From a virus, in IMG/VR virus record IMGVR_UViG_3300009152_000046, positions 1 through 64,000 of that record: a DNA stretch of 64,000 nt, one strand, 5' to 3'. The translations under genes were made by a program, and so were the position numbers. How positions within the stretch are numbered: position 1 is the stretch's first letter; the number at the start of each line of letters is the position of its first letter. Positions 29,887 to 37,700 of this stretch are shown here, in pieces. Under the pieces are notes generated by a model that saw nothing but the letters and a program-made list of their open reading frames with translations, was not told where the DNA came from and did not search any database.

Positions 29887-29896
29887 AATAAATAAT
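29887..29896 (+). promoter_or_regulatory. Late-type promoter box
   Basis: AATAAATAAT, 25 nt before the ATG at 29912. Confidence 0.65.
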
Positions 29897-29911
29897 AAAA
29901 AGAGGTTTTAG

Positions 29912-30529
29912 ATGAGTGAAAATGATTCACTGGATAAAACTTCAGAGTTATACAAAAACTTACCTTTTATGGAAGCATTTCCATTTAAGGAGTACGAAAT
30001 AACACTGGAAACCGAAGGGATAGATTCTGCAGAACTTGGAATTGCACCAATTTTGCTCAATACACTAGGCACGTTTGGCACGGAGAACCACATTAACTTT
30101 AATTATATTGAAAACGACGAAATCGTCCTAATCTCATTCTATCTAGAAGACGTGGTTCACGTTTCTAATATTTCACAAAAAATAAAAAAACTAAATTCAG
30201 TAAAAGATGACCTAGACGAAGGGTTGTCGAGCAATTCTTTACAAGTAAAAATTGACCACATAAAGAAGAGTAAAAAATTTATTAAGCTCTTAGAGTCAGA
30301 AAACCTAGAATGTGCACCATTTACTGATGTTCTACAGGATATGATGTCAATTAATGATGTTATCCTAACCTCACAACAAGTTCTTGGAATACAAAAATTA
30401 AATTTACTTAAAATTCAAGAGGAAGATTTAGTAACCAAGCAAAGAGAAGTAATTGTCTCTTTTCTCAACTTTCAATTACACTATGCTCGAATAATATTAG
30501 GCATAGTTATTGCAGCTAAAATATACTAA
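29912..30529 (+). CDS. Unknown protein (205 aa) upstream of PhoH
   Basis: Begins MSENDSLDKTSELYKNLPFM. N-terminal half is beta-rich (YEITLETEGIDSAELG, NFNYIENDEIVLISFYLED), C-terminal half a long helical region with a heptad-like section (VKIDHIKKSKKFIKLLESENLE) and a hydrophobic end (LHYARIILGIVIAAKIY) that could touch a membrane. Not recognised. It has a late box and is five bases upstream of the PhoH-like gene, so the two are co-transcribed. Confidence 0.65.
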   Translation: MSENDSLDKTSELYKNLPFMEAFPFKEYEITLETEGIDSAELGIAPILLNTLGTFGTENHINFNYIENDEIVLISFYLEDVVHVSNISQKIKKLNSVKDDLDEGLSSNSLQVKIDHIKKSKKFIKLLESENLECAPFTDVLQDMMSINDVILTSQQVLGIQKLNLLKIQEEDLVTKQREVIVSFLNFQLHYARIILGIVIAAKIY

Positions 30530-30534
30530 CAATT

Positions 30535-31302
30535 ATGACAAGACGCAAGAACAAATTCACCAAAGACGAAATAGAAGATATTTCAAATTGGGACAGTGAG
30601 AGAAGCTCAGTAATGAATACTAAAGCTCTTTCAGGTAAACTTGATATTAAATGTAGGTCGAAAGCACAAAAAGACGTTCTTGTAGCAATTGAAGACAAAG
30701 TAATATCAGTAATTATTGGTCCTCCAGGTACAGGTAAAACGTATCTCTCTTGCGCTAGAGCTCTAAAGTTTATTAAAGAAGACTCAATGACTTATAAGAA
30801 AATAATTTTGATTAAGTCAGTGAATGTACCAAAGGACGAAGAGATTGGATATTTAAAAGGCACGCTTGAAGAAAAGATGGAAATGTACATGTATCCATTT
30901 ATTAGTAATTTTCACAAAGTAATTGGTAAACTTGCAACTGAAAATCTAAAGAATAATGGAGTAATAGAAATTCTTCCAATTAAGTTTGCATTAGGCGTTA
31001 CTCTAGACGATGCGATTATTATTATCGATGAGGCACAACAAATTTCTAAAGACAATTTAAGAACGTTAATCACCAGAATTGGAAACAACTCTAAGATGAT
31101 ATTCTTGGGAGACGTTAAGCAAAAATCAGTAAATAAAAGAGAAAAGAGTGCACTTGAAATCTTGATAGAACACTTTACGAATATTCCTGAAATAGGAATA
31201 GTTCGACTTGGAAAAGAGGATATTGTAAGACATCCTATTATTAAAAAGATAGAAGAAATTTTCGATAAGATAGAAGACTCTGAAAAACTAAATGGAAAAT
31301 AA
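30535..31302 (+). CDS. PhoH-like ATPase
   Basis: 255 residues, a stand-alone PhoH domain. Walker A is IIGPPGTGKTYL near residues 60-71, Walker B AIIIIDEAQQIS near 160-171, and the sensor region KMIFLGDVKQKS near 182-194. PhoH proteins are cytoplasmic P-loop ATPases related to superfamily 1 helicases and are very common in marine phages; their phage role is unsettled (RNA-related or phosphate-linked roles have been proposed). It follows a late-boxed gene and ends at a bidirectional terminator shared with UvsW. Confidence 0.9.
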   Translation: MTRRKNKFTKDEIEDISNWDSERSSVMNTKALSGKLDIKCRSKAQKDVLVAIEDKVISVIIGPPGTGKTYLSCARALKFIKEDSMTYKKIILIKSVNVPKDEEIGYLKGTLEEKMEMYMYPFISNFHKVIGKLATENLKNNGVIEILPIKFALGVTLDDAIIIIDEAQQISKDNLRTLITRIGNNSKMIFLGDVKQKSVNKREKSALEILIEHFTNIPEIGIVRLGKEDIVRHPIIKKIEEIFDKIEDSEKLNGK

Positions 31303-31330
31303 AAAAAGAGCAGCGTTAGCTGCTCTTTTT
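31303..31330. terminator. Bidirectional terminator between PhoH and UvsW
   Basis: A 12-bp stem, AAAAAGAGCAGC / GCTGCTCTTTTT, with loop GTTA. It serves the plus-strand PhoH gene and overlaps the 3' end of the minus-strand helicase gene. Confidence 0.85.
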
Positions 31331-32887
31331 TGTTAAGTCTATTTCTTTTTTGGCTATCTCAAATTTTTGATCCTTATAAATTATTTCACGTTCAGCTGCA
31401 TGTTTTACCATATATCCATCTAATTGATCTACTAGATCCCAAATGTAAACTTTATTTTTTTCAGCAAGTTTACGCATACCTCTACCTATCGACTGACGAA
31501 TTGTAATTTCAGCTTTAGTCGATTCGGCAAAAACTATATGATGCACATTTTTAAGGTCAATTCCAGTAGAGAAGGTACCAAAAGATGCAACGATAATTAC
31601 GCTGTTTTCGGCTTCCATTTTTTCTTTAAATAGATCGCGATCTGAAGACTCTACTTCACCATCAATATAAAAAGTGTTCTCATTCCATTCAGATATTTTC
31701 TGTTGAATCTTTTTACCATATCCATTTTTTACATCTGAAAAAAGAATAAGAGTATTTTTATTTAGCTTTTGAATAAGGTCACTAATAAAATTAAGACGAG
31801 CTGCACTTTCAAAAAGAAAACCTCTTTCAATAGATAACATGTCTCTGCCGTAATCTTTAGCATTTTTGTACATGTCCTTTCCATCTTTCTTGAGTGCCCA
31901 ATATTTTTGAAGGTATTCATCGTTTTGATCGTACCTAAGATTTAGGATTTGAATTTTAATATTTGGTGAATAACCATTATCAATTAAGTGTTTTGCAGAA
32001 AGTACCATTACTAGCGGACCGACATTTTCCTGTACTCGATAAAAATCTGAAAACTTCTCGTCGATCTTTACTGTTCCAGAAAGACCCAATCGATATTTCC
32101 ATTCAGTACATGCAAGAAGAATATCTCGAATTACATTACCTCTACTCTTATGAGTTTCGTCAACGCAAACTACTGCAAATTTTTTGAATATTTCAGGTGC
32201 AAGATTTTGTAAACTCTGATAGGTAGAAATTACAACTTCGCACTCATCGAATTTTTCTTGCTTAAATTTATTATCGCCTCCGATTTGACAAATCTTCCAT
32301 CCTTTTTTTCCAACTGAATAGAGATCAAATTTATCGGCAGTCTGACCAACTAATGAAATATTTGGAACTATAATAAGTGCCTTGTTTTCAGGATCTATTT
32401 TTCTTGCGTCTCTTAAAAAAGAATTATAAATATAGAAGATGAGAGTTTTACCAGCAGAGGTAGCTAACTCTTGAGTACAGAATCTATATTTGATTGCTCG
32501 GAATGCACCTTCGATCTGATAATCTCTAGGCACAATCGATAAACCTTTTTCGTCCACTACGCCACTTAAGAGAGATTCGACATATTTAAGATATTTGGTA
32601 TTGTCTAATCCTAGATTTAGAAAGTCATCGATTCCGTCAATCTCACAGTCGTATCCATAAAGATCGGCAAAATTGTAAATCTCTTTCCAAAGACCGACTG
32701 CAATCTCTCCCTCCTTTGTAATAAAAGTATCACAACCATCCCAGATTCCACGATCAACCAAAACATTAAATGCGGCTTTTTTTGATTTCTTCTTAAAGAA
32801 GGAAAAAAGGTCTCGACGTTCAGAGTTGAGACTGAAATCAACTAACTTAATAAATTTTTTGTCTTGGGTAAGTTCGAACTTTAACAC
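31316..32887 (-). CDS. UvsW-like superfamily 2 helicase
   Basis: 523 residues, near T4 UvsW (about 500). Motif I is ATSAGKT at about 142-149, motif II VCVDETHKSRG at about 241-250, motif III GLSGTV, and motif VI RQSIGRGMRK in the C-terminal RecA lobe; an additional N-terminal domain of about 110 residues precedes motif I, as in UvsW. The family unwinds branched DNA and RNA-DNA hybrids and helps move phages from origin-dependent to recombination-dependent replication. It is co-transcribed with the UvsY-like gene 14 nt upstream from an early-type promoter. Confidence 0.9.
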   Translation of the reverse strand: MLKFELTQDKKFIKLVDFSLNSERRDLFSFFKKKSKKAAFNVLVDRGIWDGCDTFITKEGEIAVGLWKEIYNFADLYGYDCEIDGIDDFLNLGLDNTKYLKYVESLLSGVVDEKGLSIVPRDYQIEGAFRAIKYRFCTQELATSAGKTLIFYIYNSFLRDARKIDPENKALIIVPNISLVGQTADKFDLYSVGKKGWKICQIGGDNKFKQEKFDECEVVISTYQSLQNLAPEIFKKFAVVCVDETHKSRGNVIRDILLACTEWKYRLGLSGTVKIDEKFSDFYRVQENVGPLVMVLSAKHLIDNGYSPNIKIQILNLRYDQNDEYLQKYWALKKDGKDMYKNAKDYGRDMLSIERGFLFESAARLNFISDLIQKLNKNTLILFSDVKNGYGKKIQQKISEWNENTFYIDGEVESSDRDLFKEKMEAENSVIIVASFGTFSTGIDLKNVHHIVFAESTKAEITIRQSIGRGMRKLAEKNKVYIWDLVDQLDGYMVKHAAEREIIYKDQKFEIAKKEIDLTKKSS

Positions 32888-32901
32888 ATAGACTCATTTT
32901 T

Positions 32902-33348
32902 TTAAAGACCGAGAGTCTTTTCAATATCTAACCTGGTTTTTATACCAAAGATGATATTATCAATTGTCTTGATTGATTCATTAAAGAATGAGACTTGATT
33001 TTCAAAGATTTCAAGATATTCCTTAGTGCTAGAGGTCTTGCCCTCAATTACAACGTTCTTTTCGTTAGATTGATAACGAAGTTGTAGGTTCTTTGAAAGA
33101 TTTTCCATTACTTCTGCTTTTTCGTCCCTAAATTTTTTACGAAGCATAGTTATATGTTCTAAAAGAGTATGATTGTCCTCAAGGAGACGTTGTCTAAGTG
33201 AAAGCATGTTTACTTGAGCATCTTTTAGAGTCTTAAGATTAGAAAGCTTTTCGATATTTTCGTAGATTTCTTTAGAAACATCAGCTCTTCTTGCTTGGAA
33301 TTTTTCAGCAATATTTTTCTTAGTATCTTTGGATCCAGTTTCGCTCAT
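32902..33348 (-). CDS. Probable UvsY-like recombination mediator (148 aa)
   Basis: A small, mostly helical protein: RADVSKEIYENIEKLSNL, MLSLRQRLLEDNHTLLEH, FRDEKAEVMENLSKNLQL, and a final NESIKTIDNIIFGIKTRLD helix. Size and overall layout resemble T4 UvsY (137 residues), which loads UvsX on SSB-coated single-stranded DNA, and in T4 uvsY and uvsW are near neighbours. Sequence identity looks low and I rely largely on size, helical content and the neighbouring UvsW. It heads the unit and has a well-matched early-type promoter. Confidence 0.5.
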   Translation of the reverse strand: MSETGSKDTKKNIAEKFQARRADVSKEIYENIEKLSNLKTLKDAQVNMLSLRQRLLEDNHTLLEHITMLRKKFRDEKAEVMENLSKNLQLRYQSNEKNVVIEGKTSSTKEYLEIFENQVSFFNESIKTIDNIIFGIKTRLDIEKTLGL

Positions 33349-33366
33349 GTTAATAAAAATTTAGAG

Positions 33367-33396
33367 TCTTATACTAAAGAAGACTAAAGAGTTTAG
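33367..33396 (-). promoter_or_regulatory. Early-type promoter (minus strand)
   Basis: On the minus strand CTAAACTCTT, a 13-nt spacer, then TATAAGA, upstream of the UvsY-like gene. Confidence 0.6.
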
Positions 33397-33887
33397 CCGA
33401 CAAATTCAATGAATCGATAGTAATGAGAACCTAATTTAAAGTAGTCTTCAGTACTAAAATCACTTGGAGTAAGAGAAGAAACGATCTCATTACCAAAATC
33501 GCTAGACGTTCCATCCTGAGAGTATAGTGTAGAATACTCAGAACCGCCTTTACCTAGAATGATTTGTTTAATATCAAATTTTTCGTAAAGTCTCTTTATT
33601 TCAGTTCTAAAGTCTCGATCGCTGTCTAGAATAAAGAAAATCGATGGATACTTAAGTGACTTGCCGTCTCGCCTCATGATTGCAGTCTGCTGAATATAGT
33701 CAGTTTCATTAAAATATGAGTCTAGCGCATCATTATAACTATCAACTTTTCTAAACACTACAATAACAAAAGGTCTTTTTAATTGGATTGCATCTCGAAC
33801 ATCAGTCCAAGTGTGAGAAGTCTCAGCACCAGCTGTTTTTAGGTCCCTGGTGTAATCTTCGAATAATTTTATGAACTTTTGAGGCAA
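33393..33887 (-). CDS. Capsid-cargo candidate (164 aa)
   Basis: Start TTG at 33887, 27 nt after a minus-strand late box. N-terminus MPQKFIKLFEDYTRD has L-F-E before Asp, nearly identical in pattern to the 4104 protein (KYIKLFESVED). The mature part is alpha/beta: FVIVVFRKVDSYNDALD, YPSIFFILDSDRDFRTEIK and QIILGKGGSEYST, without a recognisable catalytic set. A lone minus-strand gene with a late box between an early-type UvsY unit and the HAD/kinase unit; this pairing of late box and cargo motif is what suggests packaging. Confidence 0.7.
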   Translation of the reverse strand: MPQKFIKLFEDYTRDLKTAGAETSHTWTDVRDAIQLKRPFVIVVFRKVDSYNDALDSYFNETDYIQQTAIMRRDGKSLKYPSIFFILDSDRDFRTEIKRLYEKFDIKQIILGKGGSEYSTLYSQDGTSSDFGNEIVSSLTPSDFSTEDYFKLGSHYYRFIEFVG

Positions 33888-33893
33888 TTTCGT

Positions 33894-33923
33894 TAAAACT
33901 TTTTATTATTTATCAATACAAGA
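33894..33923 (+). promoter_or_regulatory. Early-type promoter (plus strand), overlapping a late box
   Basis: TAAAACTTTT, a 13-nt spacer, then TACAAGA, upstream of the HAD gene at 33942. The minus-strand late box 33905-33914 lies entirely in its spacer. Confidence 0.5.
33905..33914 (-). promoter_or_regulatory. Late-type promoter box (minus strand)
   Basis: Reads GATAAATAAT on the minus strand, 27 nt before the TTG at 33887. Confidence 0.6.
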
Positions 33924-33941
33924 CAGCATAATCATAACTAA

Positions 33942-34517
33942 ATGGACAAAGTAACAAGACTACAAGTATTTGATTTTGATGATACTTTATTTAGAATTCC
34001 GACCTACACCAGTAAGATACACTTAGAAGGCTTGGGCTATACATTTAATGATCTCTATGAGTTTTACGATCATAATATTTCGTTAGACGAGTCGCTACAC
34101 AACATTCAACTAATTGGTCCAGTGTACGATGCATGGAAAGAAGGAAAAGATGATCCTGCATGTATGCAGCTCTTAATTACTCATCGAGTGACTGCAGTAG
34201 AAGATGCACTCATGAAAGTCTTGGATAAGAGAGACATGAGTTTCGATAAAATCTTTATCCTGAGCAGAAAGACTGAAAAGGTTGACTCTATGAAAGAAGT
34301 GATGAGTATTTTGCCTAACCTGGAGACAATCGAAATATATGAGGACTCAATAGATCAAATAATAAGATACCAAGAAAACTGTCAACGCATCAATAATTTA
34401 TTGTATATTGATAAAAAGCCCTATTTGAATATTAAGATTTATATTGTTGATAAATCTAAAATGTACCGGATAGAAAATGTAAAACTTTCAGAAAAGAAGA
34501 GAATAACGCTAATATGA
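33942..34517 (+). CDS. HAD-fold phosphatase
   Basis: 191 residues. Motif I LQVFDFDDTLF has Asp11 (nucleophile) and Asp13; LLITHR near residue 75 is a motif II-like Thr region; a Lys/acidic region follows (KIFILSRKTEK, TIEIYEDSIDQI). The layout is like HAD domains of RNA-repair proteins. It may remove a 3' or 2',3'-cyclic phosphate from RNA ends, a role that would pair with the P-loop kinase whose start overlaps its stop by four bases. T4 Pnkp carries both activities in one chain; here they would be split. Substrate is inference. Confidence 0.75.
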   Translation: MDKVTRLQVFDFDDTLFRIPTYTSKIHLEGLGYTFNDLYEFYDHNISLDESLHNIQLIGPVYDAWKEGKDDPACMQLLITHRVTAVEDALMKVLDKRDMSFDKIFILSRKTEKVDSMKEVMSILPNLETIEIYEDSIDQIIRYQENCQRINNLLYIDKKPYLNIKIYIVDKSKMYRIENVKLSEKKRITLI

Positions 34518-35110
34518 TAATTTTTATAGAAGGGCCGCGGCACACTGGCAAGACCCACTTGATGGAAGAGTTCTTTAAACAGAACCAGAATCCAAATGTT
34601 CTCTATTATAAATTTGCTTTTGCAAAGTATATTGAAGAACTTGGTATGAGAGACCAGGAAACTGGTCCAGGAGTACACTATTTTAGTATTGCAAACGTAT
34701 TAACTATCCTAGAATTAAATAAAGAGATCTTAAAAGACAAAGTTATTGTATTCGATCGTTCTATTTTTTCAGCGTACGTCTGGTCGATCTATCGGGAACG
34801 AATGGATAAGCAGAGATTACTAAACGAGTTTGAAAAAGTGCTAGATAGTGACCTCTATCAAAACTGCGCTCTAGTATATTTGACTAGAAAAGAGATGGAG
34901 ACTCCAGAAAAGAGGGACAAAGACTATTTTGGTAATTTCGAAAACTATGATGCTGAGAAAAAGGTTTTTGAAGAAGTATTAGAGATGGCCAGTCAATATA
35001 CATCAGATTCAAGCAAAAGAAACTTTAATATTATGTACTTAAACAACTTTGATACTAAGAGCGTGGCTCTTTTTTGTCAGATGCTCAATGACATAGCAAA
35101 TCTAGGCTAA
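34514..35110 (+). CDS. P-loop kinase, nucleotide/polynucleotide type
   Basis: 198 residues. Walker A is GPRHTGKT at residues 7-14; VIVFDRSIFSAYVW near residue 78 resembles the D-R-[SY] motif of deoxynucleoside/thymidylate kinases; LVYLTRKEME near 117 is the next strand, and an adenine/lid region with Lys/Arg follows. It could phosphorylate a nucleotide or a 5'-OH polynucleotide end. Gene overlap with the HAD phosphatase and a ligase-domain gene 0.6 kb downstream favour a nucleic-acid repair role, but a dNMP kinase is an equal alternative by sequence. Confidence 0.7.
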   Translation: MIIFIEGPRHTGKTHLMEEFFKQNQNPNVLYYKFAFAKYIEELGMRDQETGPGVHYFSIANVLTILELNKEILKDKVIVFDRSIFSAYVWSIYRERMDKQRLLNEFEKVLDSDLYQNCALVYLTRKEMETPEKRDKDYFGNFENYDAEKKVFEEVLEMASQYTSDSSKRNFNIMYLNNFDTKSVALFCQMLNDIANLG

Positions 35111-35118
35111 TCTTCTTT

Positions 35119-35128
35119 AATAAATAAT
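35119..35128 (+). promoter_or_regulatory. Late-type promoter box
   Basis: AATAAATAAT, 25 nt before the ATG at 35144. Confidence 0.65.
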
Positions 35129-35143
35129 AAAAAACTATTTAAA

Positions 35144-35713
35144 ATGGCTAAAGATATTAAGCTCTTTACTCAATACCTTAAAGAGGAAGAGGAAAAATCG
35201 GGAAATGCAGACCGTCCATTAAAAGGCTACACATCAGATCAAATTATTGGCAGAATTGGTGATTTAATGGAAATCCTGTCAGATGATATACGTTTTGGTG
35301 TCCCTTCTGATACTTTAGGCAGAGCTACAACTTATCGTGATGCAAATGGAGCAATCCAGAAAATCAAAGACATGCAGCACTATTACGATAGTAAAAATGA
35401 GGATATACGTTTCTATTGCTGGTCAATCAGTTACAATGGAAGCTGGAAAGCAACTAAAAATTTAAAACAAAAAATAGAAGCTGCTGGTGGATTCGGAGAA
35501 GAAAAGTTGAATATGAACTTAAAGAAAATTATTTCATACTTCACTGAAAACGCAGAGGATTCAGATAACGTTCGCAGTATCTCAATTAGTATGGATGCAC
35601 TAAGCATTAGGAAAGCAATGAGCAAAGAAGAAGAACCGATTGAGGGAGAAAAAGTGTCGGCTGAGGCACCAGCTCCTACACCAAACGAACAACCAACTGA
35701 AACTCCAGCATAA
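35144..35713 (+). CDS. Capsid-cargo candidate (189 aa)
   Basis: N-terminus MAKDIKLFTQYLKEEEEKSG has L-K-E as a possible site. The core is alpha/beta with basic patches (DMQHYYDSKNEDIRFYCW, ATKNLKQKIEAAGGFGEEK), and the last 40 residues are Glu/Pro-rich and probably disordered (EGEKVSAEAPAPTPNE). Not recognised. It has its own late box between an early-type kinase unit and the ligase-NMNAT gene, which begins nine bases after its stop; the two are thus co-transcribed late. Confidence 0.65.
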   Translation: MAKDIKLFTQYLKEEEEKSGNADRPLKGYTSDQIIGRIGDLMEILSDDIRFGVPSDTLGRATTYRDANGAIQKIKDMQHYYDSKNEDIRFYCWSISYNGSWKATKNLKQKIEAAGGFGEEKLNMNLKKIISYFTENAEDSDNVRSISISMDALSIRKAMSKEEEPIEGEKVSAEAPAPTPNEQPTETPA

Positions 35714-35721
35714 TATAAATC

Positions 35722-37650
35722 ATGGCAGGTATAAACAATTTAAAGGAAGTTTACGAAAAAAGAGGTGAAGATTTTTTAAAGAATCTTCTGAATAGTTATG
35801 TCATCATCAATGAAAAAGTAGATGGTACCTTTTTTGGAGTAAAGAAGAGCAAGAACGATCAATTCAGATATTTTAAAAAATCTGGAGAGATTAGTTATGT
35901 TGATCGAGTATTGATGAAATACTATAATTCAGCGATTGCATATTTTGAACAAATTTCTCCTGAAAAAAGACAGAGGATTCCGGCTAATTTCTATTTTGGA
36001 TTTGAGTATTTTACAAACGGTGATTCCCTAAATCATAGATATGACCGGCTTCCAAAAAACAATTTAGTCCTTTCTTATATCCATAAATTGGATGATTCTG
36101 GAGCAGTTGTTTCGACTATTCAAAATAAAGAGCAACTTGACAAATGGGCAGATTATCTTGGAGTAGAGAGACCGCCAATTATTTTCGAAGGTAACTTAAC
36201 AGATGAACAAAAAACTGCAATCCTTGAATTTGTGTATGCACCATCTGAGGAGTTATTTAGTAAATTTAAAACTCGATCATTCACTAAATATATTTTATCA
36301 ATATTAAATGATGAGCAGTCTTCTTCATTTTTAAAAGACACTGCAAACGGCAGTATTGATACTATCGTTTTTAGATTTTATGACGAAAATGTAGAGGATC
36401 CAGAAGCAGCAGTGTTTCTTGCAAAAATGGTCGACCCTATCTTTAATCATGAAAAAACAGTTAAACCAAAAGAAAATAAATCGCAAGATTATATTTGGCT
36501 TATTGTAATTGACGTGATGAACCATTTCGAAATGTATGACGTTGCTGATTTGAAGAAAATGGCAAGTGTCGGAAATACATTTGACGAAAAATACGTTGCG
36601 CTAATAAATACAATGTTCAAGGATTTTATTAAAGAATATTCTGGAAAATATGAAGGTCTTCGCCTTGAGATTCCAGACTATTTAAAGAGACCTGAATTTG
36701 AATTGGATAAAACTCTCGTTAACGATCCAGCAGTAATTAAGTTATTAAAGGACGACACTTATTCTGAGATCTATAAAATACTTTTAAATTTCTTTAGAAG
36801 AAATAGAAAGAACTCTTCATCTGGCTTTTTTACTCCTGAGTTATTGACTCAACTTAATTTGATCGTTAATAAGATTAGGAACGTTATTATGGGCGATGAA
36901 GTATATGAGAGTTTATTTCCTAGCTTTAGCGAATTTGTTGGAACCAATGGTGACGATTCAATGTTAAGTGAAAAAGAAGTTGCTGAAGGTAAGCATAAAA
37001 AACCGGTGCAAACTGAAGTTAACTTATTGATTGGTAATTTTCAACCAATTACAATGGGTCATATTAAAGCGGCTCAAAAATTAAAAGAAAAGAATGATTG
37101 TAAAACAGTATTCGTTGCAATCAAACCTGAAAATCCAACTCAAAAATCTCCGTTCTCAGTAAGAGAAACAAGAGTAATGCTTGAAAAGGTTCAGCAAGAA
37201 TATCCTGATCTAATTACTGATATTTGCTTAATTAAGTCTGGACAAATTGAAGAAATATTAGACGCGCTACAGCCAAAGTATAAACCATTATTATGGGGAA
37301 CATCTGAGCGTCGTCTCAAAGATTATGTTCTACAATTAGATTATATTAAAAAGAAGAGTATTCCTTTACGATTAGACAAAGGATTTAAACTTGTTGAATT
37401 ACCGGTTTTTGTAAAATCAGAAGATGTAGTAAACTCAATTGTAAAATCTGATTTTGCAGAATTTAAAAAACTAGTACCTACCTCGATAGCCTCTGAATTT
37501 TTTAATCTACAAAAAGAATTAGAAAAGAGCGTAAGCGAAGAAGTTAAACCAGCTTCAAAATTTAGCGCAATTTTTGAAAATCAAGATATTGTAGCCGATG
37601 TAGTTGATTCTGATGATACAGAAGAAGATATTACGAAGGAAGATATTTAA
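35722..37650 (+). CDS. Fusion of a nucleic-acid-ligase-like and an NMNAT-like domain
   Basis: 642 residues. N-terminal domain: NEKVDGTFFGVKK at residues 30-42 is the K-x-D-G motif of ATP/NAD-dependent ligases and capping enzymes (Lys32 nucleophile); FYFGFEYF near 94 (motif III), DTIVFRFYD near 213 (motif IV) and FLAKMVDP near 233 (motif V) fit. C-terminal domain: LLIGNFQPITMGHIKAA near 435-451 is the cytidylyltransferase/NMNAT nucleotide-binding loop, with SPFSVRETRVML later. Between them is a cargo-like LFPSFSEFVGTNG; another, FSAIFENQ, lies near the end. Possible chemistry: RNA sealing coupled to NAD synthesis, or nucleotide transfer to RNA. The role is not known. Confidence 0.7.
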   Translation: MAGINNLKEVYEKRGEDFLKNLLNSYVIINEKVDGTFFGVKKSKNDQFRYFKKSGEISYVDRVLMKYYNSAIAYFEQISPEKRQRIPANFYFGFEYFTNGDSLNHRYDRLPKNNLVLSYIHKLDDSGAVVSTIQNKEQLDKWADYLGVERPPIIFEGNLTDEQKTAILEFVYAPSEELFSKFKTRSFTKYILSILNDEQSSSFLKDTANGSIDTIVFRFYDENVEDPEAAVFLAKMVDPIFNHEKTVKPKENKSQDYIWLIVIDVMNHFEMYDVADLKKMASVGNTFDEKYVALINTMFKDFIKEYSGKYEGLRLEIPDYLKRPEFELDKTLVNDPAVIKLLKDDTYSEIYKILLNFFRRNRKNSSSGFFTPELLTQLNLIVNKIRNVIMGDEVYESLFPSFSEFVGTNGDDSMLSEKEVAEGKHKKPVQTEVNLLIGNFQPITMGHIKAAQKLKEKNDCKTVFVAIKPENPTQKSPFSVRETRVMLEKVQQEYPDLITDICLIKSGQIEEILDALQPKYKPLLWGTSERRLKDYVLQLDYIKKKSIPLRLDKGFKLVELPVFVKSEDVVNSIVKSDFAEFKKLVPTSIASEFFNLQKELEKSVSEEVKPASKFSAIFENQDIVADVVDSDDTEEDITKEDI

Positions 37651-37678
37651 AACTTTATATTCATAAAAGAATATAAGA
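37648..37678 (+). promoter_or_regulatory. Early-type promoter (plus strand)
   Basis: TAAAACTTTA, a 14-nt spacer, then TATAAGA, upstream of the phosphoesterase gene at 37701; overlaps the end of the preceding gene. Confidence 0.55.
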
Positions 37679-37700
37679 ATTATAAATTTGTAAAGCACTA

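Noticed and set aside
29742-29911. Frameshifted or overlooked N-terminal half of the polymerase in the gap
   Set aside because: The gap is only 170 bp and the next gene is divergent; no exonuclease or motif A residues are encoded in any frame nearby.
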